NCBI RefSeq assembly: GCF_000620625.1 | Contig: NZ_JIAW01000009.1 | Coordinates: forward strand, 1 to 64,000 | Length of the DNA: 64,000 nucleotides | DNA from: Mycobacterium sp. URHB0044 | Lineage (GTDB): Bacteria > Actinomycetota > Actinomycetes > Mycobacteriales > Mycobacteriaceae | Reading direction: 5' to 3' | Made by a program: the position numbers and the translations under genes | Notes under the pieces: generated by a model | What the model was told of the DNA's origin: nothing | Database searches by the model: none | The model's input: only the letters and a program-made list of their open reading frames with translations | Shown here: positions 41,753 through 49,796 of the stretch, piece after piece | Numbering within the stretch: the first letter of the stretch is position 1 | How the letters are laid out: each line of letters opens with the position of its first letter

Positions 41753-42586
41753 CTAGCCGCTCAACCACTGCCGCCACGCGGCGGCCACCTGAGGCAGGTC
41801 CTCGCCGAGGGTGTCGCGTACTGCCGTCTCGACGTCGCGGTGACCGGGCCCGCACGCCGCCAGGTACAGCCTGCGCAGGGCCGGCGTCCCGTACCGGTCC
41901 GCGACGAAGCGGCTGAACCACCACGCCCGGTCGTAGGCCAGCGACCGCGTCGCGCCCGCGGTGTCGAGGTCGGCGTCGGTCGGCAGCCGGGCCAGATCAG
42001 CGGCCCGCTCGGGACCGGGCCGTGGCTGGGGTGGCCGGCCGACGTAGTCGGCGACTCCTTCGGTGAGCCATCGTGGCGCATCGACGGCAGTGTCGGCGCG
42101 CGCCGCGTAGTGGAAGAGTTCGTGACGCACGACGATCCGCAGCGCCCCGTCGCTCATCGCTGCCGCGCCCGGCGCGAACACGATCCGCTCGGGTGTGGTC
42201 GCCGCGGCGATGTCGGAGCCACCGCCGCCCATGGCGGCGAACTCCTCGTCGGTGCCGGTCGCCACGATCTCGATGTCACGGCGCCAGCCGTCGCCCCAGA
42301 ACGCGGTGACGGCGTCAGCGGCGGTGTCGAGTTCGGCGGCGATGCGGGCGGTCAGTGCGGCGGACCGGGCGCCACCCAGGGGCAGCAGGGTGGCGCTGCG
42401 ACCGTCGCGCAACACGAGGGTCTGCGCAGCCAGCGCCGGGGCACTCGAGGTGACGGGCGGCGCCGGCGGTGGCGCGGTCGCCGCCGCCGGACGCAGAAGC
42501 AGCGCGAGGGCGATGATCAGCTCGACGACAAGCAGGGTGCCCAGTAACGGGCGGTTAGTACCGGCGGACGTTGTGGATCGGCGCAT
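41753..42586 (-). CDS. Anchored predicted metallopeptidase (Rv2189c-like)
   Basis: A 277-aa protein. The N-terminus holds one hydrophobic helix (L-L-V-V-E-L-I-I-A-L-A-L-L-L), giving a secreted or membrane-anchored protein. The middle carries V-V-R-H-E-L-F-H-Y, an HExxH zinc motif, followed by W-L-T-E-G-V-A-D-Y, in which the Glu is the expected third ligand of Peptidase MA-type gluzincins. So a zinc peptidase outside the membrane is likely; the substrate is unknown. It starts 32 nt inside the 3' end of ripC, a strong sign of coupling. Confidence 0.8.
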   Translation of the reverse strand: MRRSTTSAGTNRPLLGTLLVVELIIALALLLRPAAATAPPPAPPVTSSAPALAAQTLVLRDGRSATLLPLGGARSAALTARIAAELDTAADAVTAFWGDGWRRDIEIVATGTDEEFAAMGGGGSDIAAATTPERIVFAPGAAAMSDGALRIVVRHELFHYAARADTAVDAPRWLTEGVADYVGRPPQPRPGPERAADLARLPTDADLDTAGATRSLAYDRAWWFSRFVADRYGTPALRRLYLAACGPGHRDVETAVRDTLGEDLPQVAAAWRQWLSG

Positions 42587-43694
42587 TGTTCACCGGGGCG
42601 ACACGAACCGGTGTCCCGTAGGTGGAGGCATGCACCATCATGCCGTCCCCGATGTAGATGCCCACGTGTGAGGCGTCGGAGTAATAGGTGACGAGGTCGC
42701 CGGGCTGCATCTGGTCCATCGACACCGGCTGGCCGCCCTGCGCCAGCGCCTGGCTCGAGTGCGGGAGCGATACGCCGGCCTGCTGGAAGGCCCACATCAC
42801 CAAACCGGAGCAGTCGAACGCGCCTGGCCCCGACGCACCCCACGAGTAGGGCGAGCCGATCCGGGTCAGCGCCGCCTGAACGGCGACCATGCCCTCGGCT
42901 CCAGGGCCGCCGGGCTCGGGGAGCACGGCTCCCTCCGGCGGTGCGATGTCGCCACCGGGTGCGGCGGCCAGCACCTCGGGACCACCGTCGCCGGGCGGGA
43001 CGGCTTCTGGTGCCGGTGCCGGAGCGGGCGCCGGCGGAATGGCCGCGAGTGCCTCGCGTTGGGCGGGAGTGAGTGCCGTGTACTGAGACTTGACGACGGC
43101 GATCTGTACTTGCAGCTTGCTTTGCTTGGATTGCAAGTCGGCGCGCACTGCGGCGGCCTGCTCGGCGGCGGTCTTGGCATCGGCGGCCGACTTGGCGGAC
43201 GCCGCTTCGGCATTGGCGGCCTGCACGCTGGTGGTCTGGAAGTTGTGCATCTGCACCGACATCTCGGTGGCCATCACCCGCTGCACCGCAAGTTGGTCGA
43301 TCAAGCCCTGCGGCGACGAGGCAGTCAACATGGCGTCGAGGCCGGCTGTGCGGCCGCCCATGTACTGTGCCGCAGCAACCCTGTCGACGGAGCTTTGGAA
43401 CGTTGCCAGCTGCGCCTTGGCCGAATCCGCTGCGGCCATGTCGGCAGCATGCTGCGCGTCGGCGGCCTGCTGCGCTGCCACCTTGTCCTTCAAATCGAGC
43501 TGCGCCGAGTGCATGGCCTCGGTGGTTTCCTCGGCCTGCCGAGACAGCTCGTTCATCTTTGCCAGCGCGTCGTCGGCCGGGTCCGCCTGCACACTTCCGG
43601 CGAGGACTCCGCCGAAGACCATCAGACCGGCTATCGCACCGATGACGGATCGTCGAATTCCACTCGTGCTCCCGTGCGTGCGGTCAAGCCTCAA
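42555..43694 (-). CDS. ripC: RipC-like NlpC/P60 peptidoglycan endopeptidase
   Basis: A 379-aa protein from TTG 43692-43694 with GAAGGA upstream; the start M-R-L-D matches the M. tuberculosis protein as I recall it. Sec signal with cleavage near V-Q-A / D-P at residue 37. A long coiled coil covers about 40-205, then a Pro/Ala-rich hinge to about 265. The NlpC/P60 domain has Cys295 in F-D-C-S-G-L-V, His343 in S-H-V-G-I-Y and His355 in V-H-A-S. It cleaves stem peptides (D-Glu-mDAP bond in this family). Regulation by the FtsEX complex is known for RipC. Confidence 0.94.
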   Translation of the reverse strand: MRLDRTHGSTSGIRRSVIGAIAGLMVFGGVLAGSVQADPADDALAKMNELSRQAEETTEAMHSAQLDLKDKVAAQQAADAQHAADMAAADSAKAQLATFQSSVDRVAAAQYMGGRTAGLDAMLTASSPQGLIDQLAVQRVMATEMSVQMHNFQTTSVQAANAEAASAKSAADAKTAAEQAAAVRADLQSKQSKLQVQIAVVKSQYTALTPAQREALAAIPPAPAPAPAPEAVPPGDGGPEVLAAAPGGDIAPPEGAVLPEPGGPGAEGMVAVQAALTRIGSPYSWGASGPGAFDCSGLVMWAFQQAGVSLPHSSQALAQGGQPVSMDQMQPGDLVTYYSDASHVGIYIGDGMMVHASTYGTPVRVAPVNNAPIHNVRRY

Positions 43695-43843
43695 GATTTG
43701 CGTCCTTCAACTGCCGTTGCGAGCCGTCGAACTGCTCTTAGGTCTCAAGTAGGTTACGAAACGGCATCGGTCTTGTCCAACAGGAGACGCAAATTTAACA
43801 GTCGCCCGGGAATAAATTTCGCTGTCCCGAGCGGCGCGTGTCG

Positions 43844-44074
43844 TCAAGCGACTCCTGATTGACCCCCGCGGTGAATCGGCACCAGCCGCAAGCGTGGGGC
43901 CAACCCTACGTCAGCCAGTACCTCGAGTGCACGCCGCTCGTCATCCATCAGCGTTTCGGGCACGCCGAGCAAGACACTGATCACACAGTCCTTGCAGCCG
44001 GGCCCGCGAACCGCGCAGTCGTCGCAATCGATCACGACGCTGCCGTCGTCCTTCGGTTCCTCGCGTTGCACCAT
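43844..44074 (-). CDS. Small CxxC...CxxC protein upstream of ripC
   Basis: A 76-aa protein from ATG 44072-44074, chosen because AAGGAG lies 8 nt upstream (a GTG three codons earlier has no such site). Two cysteine pairs, C-D-D-C and C-K-D-C, are separated by A-V-R-G-P-G, which suggests a zinc knuckle. The rest is helical and charged (E-T-L-M-D-D-E-R-R-A-L-E-V-L-A-D-V-G-L). Seventy-six residues and not recognised as a named family. It reads in the direction of ripC with a 149-nt gap; the nuclease gene diverges 92 nt away. Confidence 0.7.
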   Translation of the reverse strand: MVQREEPKDDGSVVIDCDDCAVRGPGCKDCVISVLLGVPETLMDDERRALEVLADVGLAPRLRLVPIHRGGQSGVA

Positions 44075-44154
44075 TGGGAGCACTCCTTACCTTCCGTTTG
44101 ATCGCACGCTAACGACACGCACCGACAAATCACATCGATGTCAGTCGCCGGCCC

Positions 44155-44160
44155 TACGGT
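44155..44160 (+). promoter_or_regulatory. -10 element for leaderless DnaQ-UvrC-like gene
   Basis: TACGGT ends exactly 6 nt before the ATG at 44167, with no Shine-Dalgarno between. This is the usual geometry of a leaderless mycobacterial promoter. Confidence 0.5.
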
Positions 44161-44166
44161 CACGGC

Positions 44167-45981
44167 ATGGGTCAAGGCCTCGTCGACGCCGCGGAGGGAC
44201 AGCTGGCGTTCGACATGGACGAGGTCTTGCTTCGCGACACCACGTTCGTGGTCGTCGACCTGGAGACCACGGGCGGGCGGGCATCCGAATCCGCGCCGGG
44301 GCGTCACGACCACGACCAGATCACCGAGATCGGTGCGGTCAAGGTGCGGGGCGGGGTGGTGCTCGGCGAGCTGGCCACCCTGGTCGACCCAGGCCGGGCG
44401 ATCCCGCCGCAGATCGTCGCGCTCACGGGCATCACGACGGCGATGGTGTGCGACGCCCCCCGCATCGAATCGGTGCTGCCGTCGTTTCTGGAGTTCTCCC
44501 GCGGCGCGGTCCTGGTGGCGCACAACGCCGGCTTCGACATCGGGTTCCTGAAGGCGGCAGCCAAGCGATGCCAGCTCGTCTGGCCGCAGCCGCCGGTGCT
44601 GTGCACCGTCAAGCTGGCGCGCCGGGTGCTCACCCGCGACGAGGCGCCAAGCGTGCGGCTGTCCGCGCTGGCGCAGTTGTTCGGTGCGGCCACCACCCCG
44701 AACCACCGAGCGCTCGAGGACGCCCGTGCCACGGTCGACGTACTGCACGGGTTGATCGAGCGCATCGGCAATCAGGGCGTGCACTCCTTCACCGAACTGC
44801 GTTCCTATCTACCGGACGTCAGTCCCGCGCAGCGCAGCAAGCGGCACCTGGCCACCACCGTGCCGCACCGGCCAGGGGTGTATCTGTTCCGTGGGCCTGC
44901 CGACGAGGTGCTCTACGTCGGCACCGCGGTCGATCTCCGGCGGCGGGTCAGTCAGTACTTCAACGGTGCCGACCCGCGCACCAGGATGAAGGAGATGGTG
45001 GCGCTCGCCACCCGCGTCGACCACGTCGAGTGCGCGCACGAACTCGAGGCCGGGGTGCGGGAGCTACGGCTGCTGGCAGCCCACGCGCCGCCCTACAACC
45101 GGCGTTCGAAGTTTCCGCTCCGGTGGTGGTGGGTGGTGCTCACCGATGAGCCCTTCCCGCGTTTCTCGGTGGTGCGGGCCCCCAAGCACGACCGCACCGT
45201 CGGTCCGTTCCGGGTGCGTGCCGACGCCATCGAGACGGCGGAGTTGTTGGCCCGGTTCACCGGCGTCCGCACGTGCACCGCACGCCTGGCCCGCTCGGCG
45301 CTGCACGGGCCACGCTGCGTCGAGCGGGAGCTGTCGCCGTGTCCGGCACCGCGTGACGCCGCAGTCGACGAGTACGCCGCCGGTCCGGTGCGCGCCGAAC
45401 GCCTCATCGCCGGCGAAGACGTCGCGGCCCTGTCCGAGGCTCTCGCGCACATCGACGAGTTGGCGGCCGCCGGCCGCTACGAGACCGCGGCCCGGCTGCG
45501 CGACCATGCCGTGACGGCCATCGATGCGCTGTGGCGTGGTCAGCGGCTGCGTGCCCTGACGGCCGTCGAGGAACTGGTGGCCGCCCGCCCCGACGGCAGC
45601 GGCGGCTGGCAGTTGGTGGTGATCCGACGCGGGCAGTTGGGCGCGGCGGGCAACGCACGACGTGGGGTTCCGCCCATGCCCGTGGTCGACGCGATTTGTG
45701 CTGGGGCGCAAGCCATTCTGCCCGCCGCGGCGCCGCTCGGCGGGGCGATCGTCGAGGAGACGACGCTCATCGCCCGATGGCTCGCACAGCCGGGCGTGCG
45801 GATCGTGCGGGCTCAATCCGGGTATGCGACGCCACTCGCCGCGGCGGGACGGTATGCCGAGTGGGCTGCCCTGGCACGGTCGGCGCGAATCGCCGCCGAG
45901 CAAGCCGTCGGCGAGGACTACGACGTTCTGTACGGGCCGCGGACGACCCCTCGCCCCGTCGTGCTCAGAGCTTCTGGGTGA
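44167..45981 (+). CDS. DnaQ-like exonuclease fused to a UvrC-type GIY-YIG nuclease (Rv2191-like)
   Basis: A 604-aa protein. Residues about 25-195 form a DEDDh exonuclease: D31-L-E33-T-T-G, then H-N-A-G-F-D-I-G and N-H-R-A-L-E-D-A. Residues about 235-320 form a GIY-YIG domain: G-V-Y-L-F-R-G, L-Y-V-G-T-A, L-R-R-R-V-S-Q-Y-F. A UvrB-binding-like segment is possible near E-T-A-A-R-L-R-D-H. The pairing suggests nick-and-resect DNA repair similar to Cho. The RNase HII/UvrC C-terminal endonuclease domain is not seen. Overlaps convergent trpD by 17 nt. Confidence 0.9.
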   Translation: MGQGLVDAAEGQLAFDMDEVLLRDTTFVVVDLETTGGRASESAPGRHDHDQITEIGAVKVRGGVVLGELATLVDPGRAIPPQIVALTGITTAMVCDAPRIESVLPSFLEFSRGAVLVAHNAGFDIGFLKAAAKRCQLVWPQPPVLCTVKLARRVLTRDEAPSVRLSALAQLFGAATTPNHRALEDARATVDVLHGLIERIGNQGVHSFTELRSYLPDVSPAQRSKRHLATTVPHRPGVYLFRGPADEVLYVGTAVDLRRRVSQYFNGADPRTRMKEMVALATRVDHVECAHELEAGVRELRLLAAHAPPYNRRSKFPLRWWWVVLTDEPFPRFSVVRAPKHDRTVGPFRVRADAIETAELLARFTGVRTCTARLARSALHGPRCVERELSPCPAPRDAAVDEYAAGPVRAERLIAGEDVAALSEALAHIDELAAAGRYETAARLRDHAVTAIDALWRGQRLRALTAVEELVAARPDGSGGWQLVVIRRGQLGAAGNARRGVPPMPVVDAICAGAQAILPAAAPLGGAIVEETTLIARWLAQPGVRIVRAQSGYATPLAAAGRYAEWAALARSARIAAEQAVGEDYDVLYGPRTTPRPVVLRASG

Positions 45982-47023
45982 AGCGAGCCCAGCGCGCCAG
46001 CAGCTGTTCGGCCGCGCCCGAGTCGATCGCTTGAGTGGCGCGCGCCAGCCCGGCCTCCCAGGCCGGCACCCACTTGGCGTCGCTGGCCAACCCGGCGTGC
46101 GCCACCATCGCGCCTGCCGCGTTGAGCACCACCGCATCTCGCACCGGCCCCGTGGCGCCGCCGAACACCTCGCGGACCGACGCGGCGTTGGCCTCGGCGT
46201 CACCGCCCATCAGCTCGCGCAGGTCAGCTCGCTTGAACCCGAAGGCGGCAGGGTCGAACGTCAACCGCTCGACGGTGCCCGCCTGCACGCGCCAGATGGT
46301 GCTGGTGGTGGTCGTCGTCAGCTCGTCGAGACCGTCGTCGCCGTGCACCACCAGGACGCTGGACCCGCGGGTCGCGAATACGCCGGCCATCACCTCGGCG
46401 AGTTCACCCCACGCGCAGCCGATCAGCCCGGCCCGTGGCGCGGCCGGATTGGTCAGCGGCCCAAGCAGATTGAACACCGTCGGCACGCCGATCTCACGGC
46501 GCACCACGGCCGCGTGCCGGTAGGACGGATGGAACTGCGGAGCGAAGGCGAATCCGATGCCGACCTCGGCCACGCTGCGGGCGACCTGGTCGGGTCCGAG
46601 ATCGATCCGGACGCCGAGCGCCTCGAGCGTGTCGGCACCGCCGGAGAGCGACGACGCCGCCCTGTTGCCGTGCTTGACGACGGGGATCCCGCTGGCCGCG
46701 ACCACGATCGAGGCCATGGTGGACAGGTTGACGGTGTTTGCTCCGTCTCCCCCGGTCCCGACCACGTCGACCGCGTCGGCGCCGATCGCGCCGGGGGGCA
46801 CGCGCCTGGCGTGGCGCAGCATCACGTCGGCCAGTTCGGTCACCTCGGCCGACGTCGGACGCTTCATCTTCATGGCCACCGCGAAGCCGGCGATCTGGGC
46901 GGGCGTCGCGGACCCCGTCATGATCTGATCCATCGCCCAGGCGGCTTGCCCGGTCGCGAGCGCCTGATTGGTGGTCAGGCGGCCCAGAATCTGAGGCCAG
47001 GTGGGGGTTTCGTCGGATGCCAC
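45965..47023 (-). CDS. trpD: TrpD, anthranilate phosphoribosyltransferase
   Basis: A 352-aa protein. The PRPP-binding loop is D-V-V-G-T-G-G-D-G-A-N-T-V-N-L-S-T, and K-H-G-N-R-A-A-S-S follows, both characteristic of TrpD. It transfers the phosphoribosyl group to anthranilate in tryptophan synthesis. It lies alone, away from trpE/C/B/A, as in M. tuberculosis. Start at 47023; ctaE diverges 114 nt away. Confidence 0.96.
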   Translation of the reverse strand: MASDETPTWPQILGRLTTNQALATGQAAWAMDQIMTGSATPAQIAGFAVAMKMKRPTSAEVTELADVMLRHARRVPPGAIGADAVDVVGTGGDGANTVNLSTMASIVVAASGIPVVKHGNRAASSLSGGADTLEALGVRIDLGPDQVARSVAEVGIGFAFAPQFHPSYRHAAVVRREIGVPTVFNLLGPLTNPAAPRAGLIGCAWGELAEVMAGVFATRGSSVLVVHGDDGLDELTTTTTSTIWRVQAGTVERLTFDPAAFGFKRADLRELMGGDAEANAASVREVFGGATGPVRDAVVLNAAGAMVAHAGLASDAKWVPAWEAGLARATQAIDSGAAEQLLARWARFTQKL

Positions 47024-47137
47024 GCGGGTGAGCCTAGCCGTCGGCTCTCGCGGCGCCCCCGCTCACCGGAACCGGAAAACGACGAATCTCCCGACCCGGG
47101 TGGAGTTAATCAACTACAAAGCGTCATACTTCTTATT

Positions 47138-47749
47138 GTGACGAGTGCTGTAGGGACCTCGGGAACCGCGATCACCTCGCGCGTGCATTCGCTGAACAGA
47201 CCGAACATGGTCAGTGTCGGCACCATAGTCTGGCTTTCCAGCGAATTGATGTTCTTTGCTGGGCTGTTCGCCATGTACTTCACTGCACGCGCCCAAGCTG
47301 CCGGCGACTGGCCGCCGCACCCCACCGAACTGAACCTGGTTCAGGCGGTGCCGGTGACGCTGGTGCTCATCGCATCGTCGTTCACCTGCCAGATGGGTGT
47401 GTTCGCCGCCGAGCGTGGTGACGTCTACGGGCTGCGGCGCTGGTACGTCGTGACCTTCCTGATGGGCCTGTTCTTCGTGCTCGGCCAGGCGTACGAGTAC
47501 TACCACCTGGTCACCCACGGCACGACCATCCCGGGCAGCGCCTACGGGTCGGTCTTCTACCTGGCCACCGGTTTTCACGGCTTGCACGTCATCGGCGGTC
47601 TGGTCGCCTTCATCTTCCTGCTGGCGCGAACCCGGATGAGCAAGTTCACCCCGGCGCAGGCCACCGCCGCGATCGTCGTGTCGTACTACTGGCACTTCGT
47701 CGACATCGTGTGGATCGCCTTGTTCGCGACCATCTACTTCGTTCGATGA
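47138..47749 (+). CDS. ctaE: CtaE, cytochrome aa3 oxidase subunit III
   Basis: A 203-aa protein from GTG 47138, the family length. Five membrane helices are visible; subunit III features are W-L-S-S-E-L-M-F-F-A-G and F-H-G-L-H-V-I-G-G. It is part of the bcc-aa3 supercomplex. No Shine-Dalgarno lies close upstream, and CATACT ends 7 nt before the GTG, so the transcript may be leaderless. First gene of the ctaE-qcrCAB operon; qcrC starts 11 nt after it. Confidence 0.96.
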   Translation: MTSAVGTSGTAITSRVHSLNRPNMVSVGTIVWLSSELMFFAGLFAMYFTARAQAAGDWPPHPTELNLVQAVPVTLVLIASSFTCQMGVFAAERGDVYGLRRWYVVTFLMGLFFVLGQAYEYYHLVTHGTTIPGSAYGSVFYLATGFHGLHVIGGLVAFIFLLARTRMSKFTPAQATAAIVVSYYWHFVDIVWIALFATIYFVR

Positions 47750-47760
47750 GAAGGGGTTCG

Positions 47761-48567
47761 ATGACCAGCAAGTCCCGCCGTCGACTGCGTCGACGCCTGT
47801 CGGCAGCGCTGCTGCTGCTGATCGGACTCGCAGTTGCCGGAGGCATGGCGTCGATCCTGACGCCGCAGCCGCAGGTCGCGGTCGCCGACGAGTCCCAGCT
47901 CTCGCTGGTCCGTACCGGCAAGCAGCTGTTCGAGACCTCGTGCGTGACGTGCCACGGCGCCAACCTTCAGGGTGTGCCGGACCGCGGGCCCAGCCTGATC
48001 GGCACCGGCGAAGCCGCCGTGTACTTCCAGGTGTCGACCGGTCGCATGCCCGCGATGCGCGGCGAGGCGCAGGCTCCGCGCAAGGACCCGATCTTCGACG
48101 AGCACCAGATCGACGCACTCGGCGCCTACATCCAGGCCAACGGCGGCGGACCGACGGTCCCCCGCGACGCGAACGGTCAGGTGTCGGAGCACTCGTTGTT
48201 GGGTGACGACGTCGCCCGCGGCGGCGACCTGTTCCGGCTCAACTGCGCGTCGTGCCACAACTTCACCGGCAAGGGCGGCGCACTGTCGTCGGGCAAGTAC
48301 GCGCCCGACCTCGCCGACGCCCAGCCCGCGCAGATCTACACCGCGATGCTGACCGGCCCCCAGAACATGCCCAAGTTCGGTGACCGGCAGCTGAGCCCTG
48401 AGGAGAAGCGCGACATCGTCGCCTACGTCCGTGAGGCGTCCGAGACGCCCAACCCGGGCGGCTACGGCCTCGGCGGCTTCGGCCCGGCGCCGGAGGGCAT
48501 GGCGGCATGGATCATCGGGATGGTCGCCGTCATCGGGGTGGCCATGTGGATTGGATCGCGAGCATGA
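47761..48567 (+). CDS. qcrC: QcrC, diheme cytochrome cc subunit
   Basis: A 268-aa protein from ATG 47761, preceded by AGAAGGGG. N-terminal membrane anchor (L-L-L-L-I-G-L-A-V-A-G-G), two c-type heme sites C-V-T-C-H at 61-65 and C-A-S-C-H at 162-166, and a C-terminal membrane helix (W-I-I-G-M-V-A-V-I-G). The two hemes carry electrons from QcrAB to the CtaC copper centre inside the supercomplex, replacing soluble cytochrome c. Its stop overlaps qcrA (ATGA). Confidence 0.97.
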   Translation: MTSKSRRRLRRRLSAALLLLIGLAVAGGMASILTPQPQVAVADESQLSLVRTGKQLFETSCVTCHGANLQGVPDRGPSLIGTGEAAVYFQVSTGRMPAMRGEAQAPRKDPIFDEHQIDALGAYIQANGGGPTVPRDANGQVSEHSLLGDDVARGGDLFRLNCASCHNFTGKGGALSSGKYAPDLADAQPAQIYTAMLTGPQNMPKFGDRQLSPEEKRDIVAYVREASETPNPGGYGLGGFGPAPEGMAAWIIGMVAVIGVAMWIGSRA

Positions 48568-49796
48568 GCGACATTACGAAAGACGATGCGCCGCAAGGCC
48601 ATCCAAAGGGAACCGATGTCCCGGGCCACGCCGGCGTACCGGGTCAACCGACGGACGCCGAACTGGCGGAGATGTCGCGCGAAGAACTGGTCGCACTCGG
48701 CGGCAGGATGGACGGCGTCGAGACCGTCCTGAAGGAGCCGCGCTGGCCGGTCGAGGGCACCAAGGCCGAGAAGCGCGCCGAGCGAACGGTGGCCTACTGG
48801 CTGCTGTTCGGCGGCCTCGCGGGTCTCGCGCTGTTGGTGATCTTCCTGTTCTGGCCGTGGGAGTACAAGCCCTACGGGTCCGAGGGCGAGTTCATCTACT
48901 CCTTGGCCACCCCGCTGTACGGCGTCACCTTCGGGCTGTCGATCCTGGCCATCGGCATCGGTGCCGTGCTCTACCAGAAGAAGTTCATCCCCGAGGAGAT
49001 CTCGATCCAGGAGCGTCACGACGGCTCCTCCCCCGAGATTCAACGCAAGACGGTCGCCGCCAATCTGACCGACGCGCTCGAGGGGTCGACCATCAAGCGG
49101 CGCAAGCTGATCGGCCTTTCCCTCGGCGTCGGACTCGGCGCCTTCGGACTCGGTACGGCCGTCGCCTTCATCGGCGGCATGATCAAGAACCCGTGGAAGC
49201 CGGTCGTGCCCACCGCCGACGGCAAGAAGGCGGTCCTGTGGACGTCCGGTTGGACCCCACGCTTCCACGGCGAGACCATCTTCATGGCGCGGGCCACCGG
49301 TACCCCTGGCGAGTCTCCGTTCGTCAAGATGCGGCCCGAGGACATCGACGCGGGCGGCATGGAGACGGTGTTCCCCTGGCGCGAATCCGACGGTGACGGC
49401 ACCACGTTCGAGTCGCACGAGAAGTTGACCGAAATCGCGATGGGCGTGCGCAACCCCGTCATGCTGATTCGCATCCGCCCGGAGGACGAGCCACGCGTCG
49501 TCAAGCGAAAGGGCCAGGAGAGCTTCAACTTCGGCGCTCTCTACGCCTTCACCAAGGTGTGCTCGCACCTCGGCTGCCCGTCGTCCCTCTACGAGCAGCA
49601 GACGTACCGCATCCTGTGCCCGTGCCACCAGTCGCAGTTCGACGCCCTGCACTTCGCGAAGCCGATCTTCGGCCCGGCTGCACGCGCACTGGCCCAACTT
49701 CCGGTAACCATCGACAAGGATGGGTACCTGGTGGCCAACGGTGACTTCATCGAACCCGTCGGACCGGCATTCTGGGAACGGAATTCAATGTCATGA
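48564..49796 (+). CDS. qcrA: QcrA, Rieske iron-sulfur subunit
   Basis: A 410-aa protein from ATG 48564. Three membrane helices (about 78-97, 115-135, 182-203) precede the Rieske domain, the actinobacterial form. The 2Fe-2S ligands are Cys333 and His335 in C-S-H-L-G-C and Cys352 and His355 in C-P-C-H; Cys338 and Cys354 can make the usual disulfide. It takes electrons from menaquinol at the QcrB site. Overlaps qcrB by 4 nt. Confidence 0.97.
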   Translation: MSDITKDDAPQGHPKGTDVPGHAGVPGQPTDAELAEMSREELVALGGRMDGVETVLKEPRWPVEGTKAEKRAERTVAYWLLFGGLAGLALLVIFLFWPWEYKPYGSEGEFIYSLATPLYGVTFGLSILAIGIGAVLYQKKFIPEEISIQERHDGSSPEIQRKTVAANLTDALEGSTIKRRKLIGLSLGVGLGAFGLGTAVAFIGGMIKNPWKPVVPTADGKKAVLWTSGWTPRFHGETIFMARATGTPGESPFVKMRPEDIDAGGMETVFPWRESDGDGTTFESHEKLTEIAMGVRNPVMLIRIRPEDEPRVVKRKGQESFNFGALYAFTKVCSHLGCPSSLYEQQTYRILCPCHQSQFDALHFAKPIFGPAARALAQLPVTIDKDGYLVANGDFIEPVGPAFWERNSMS

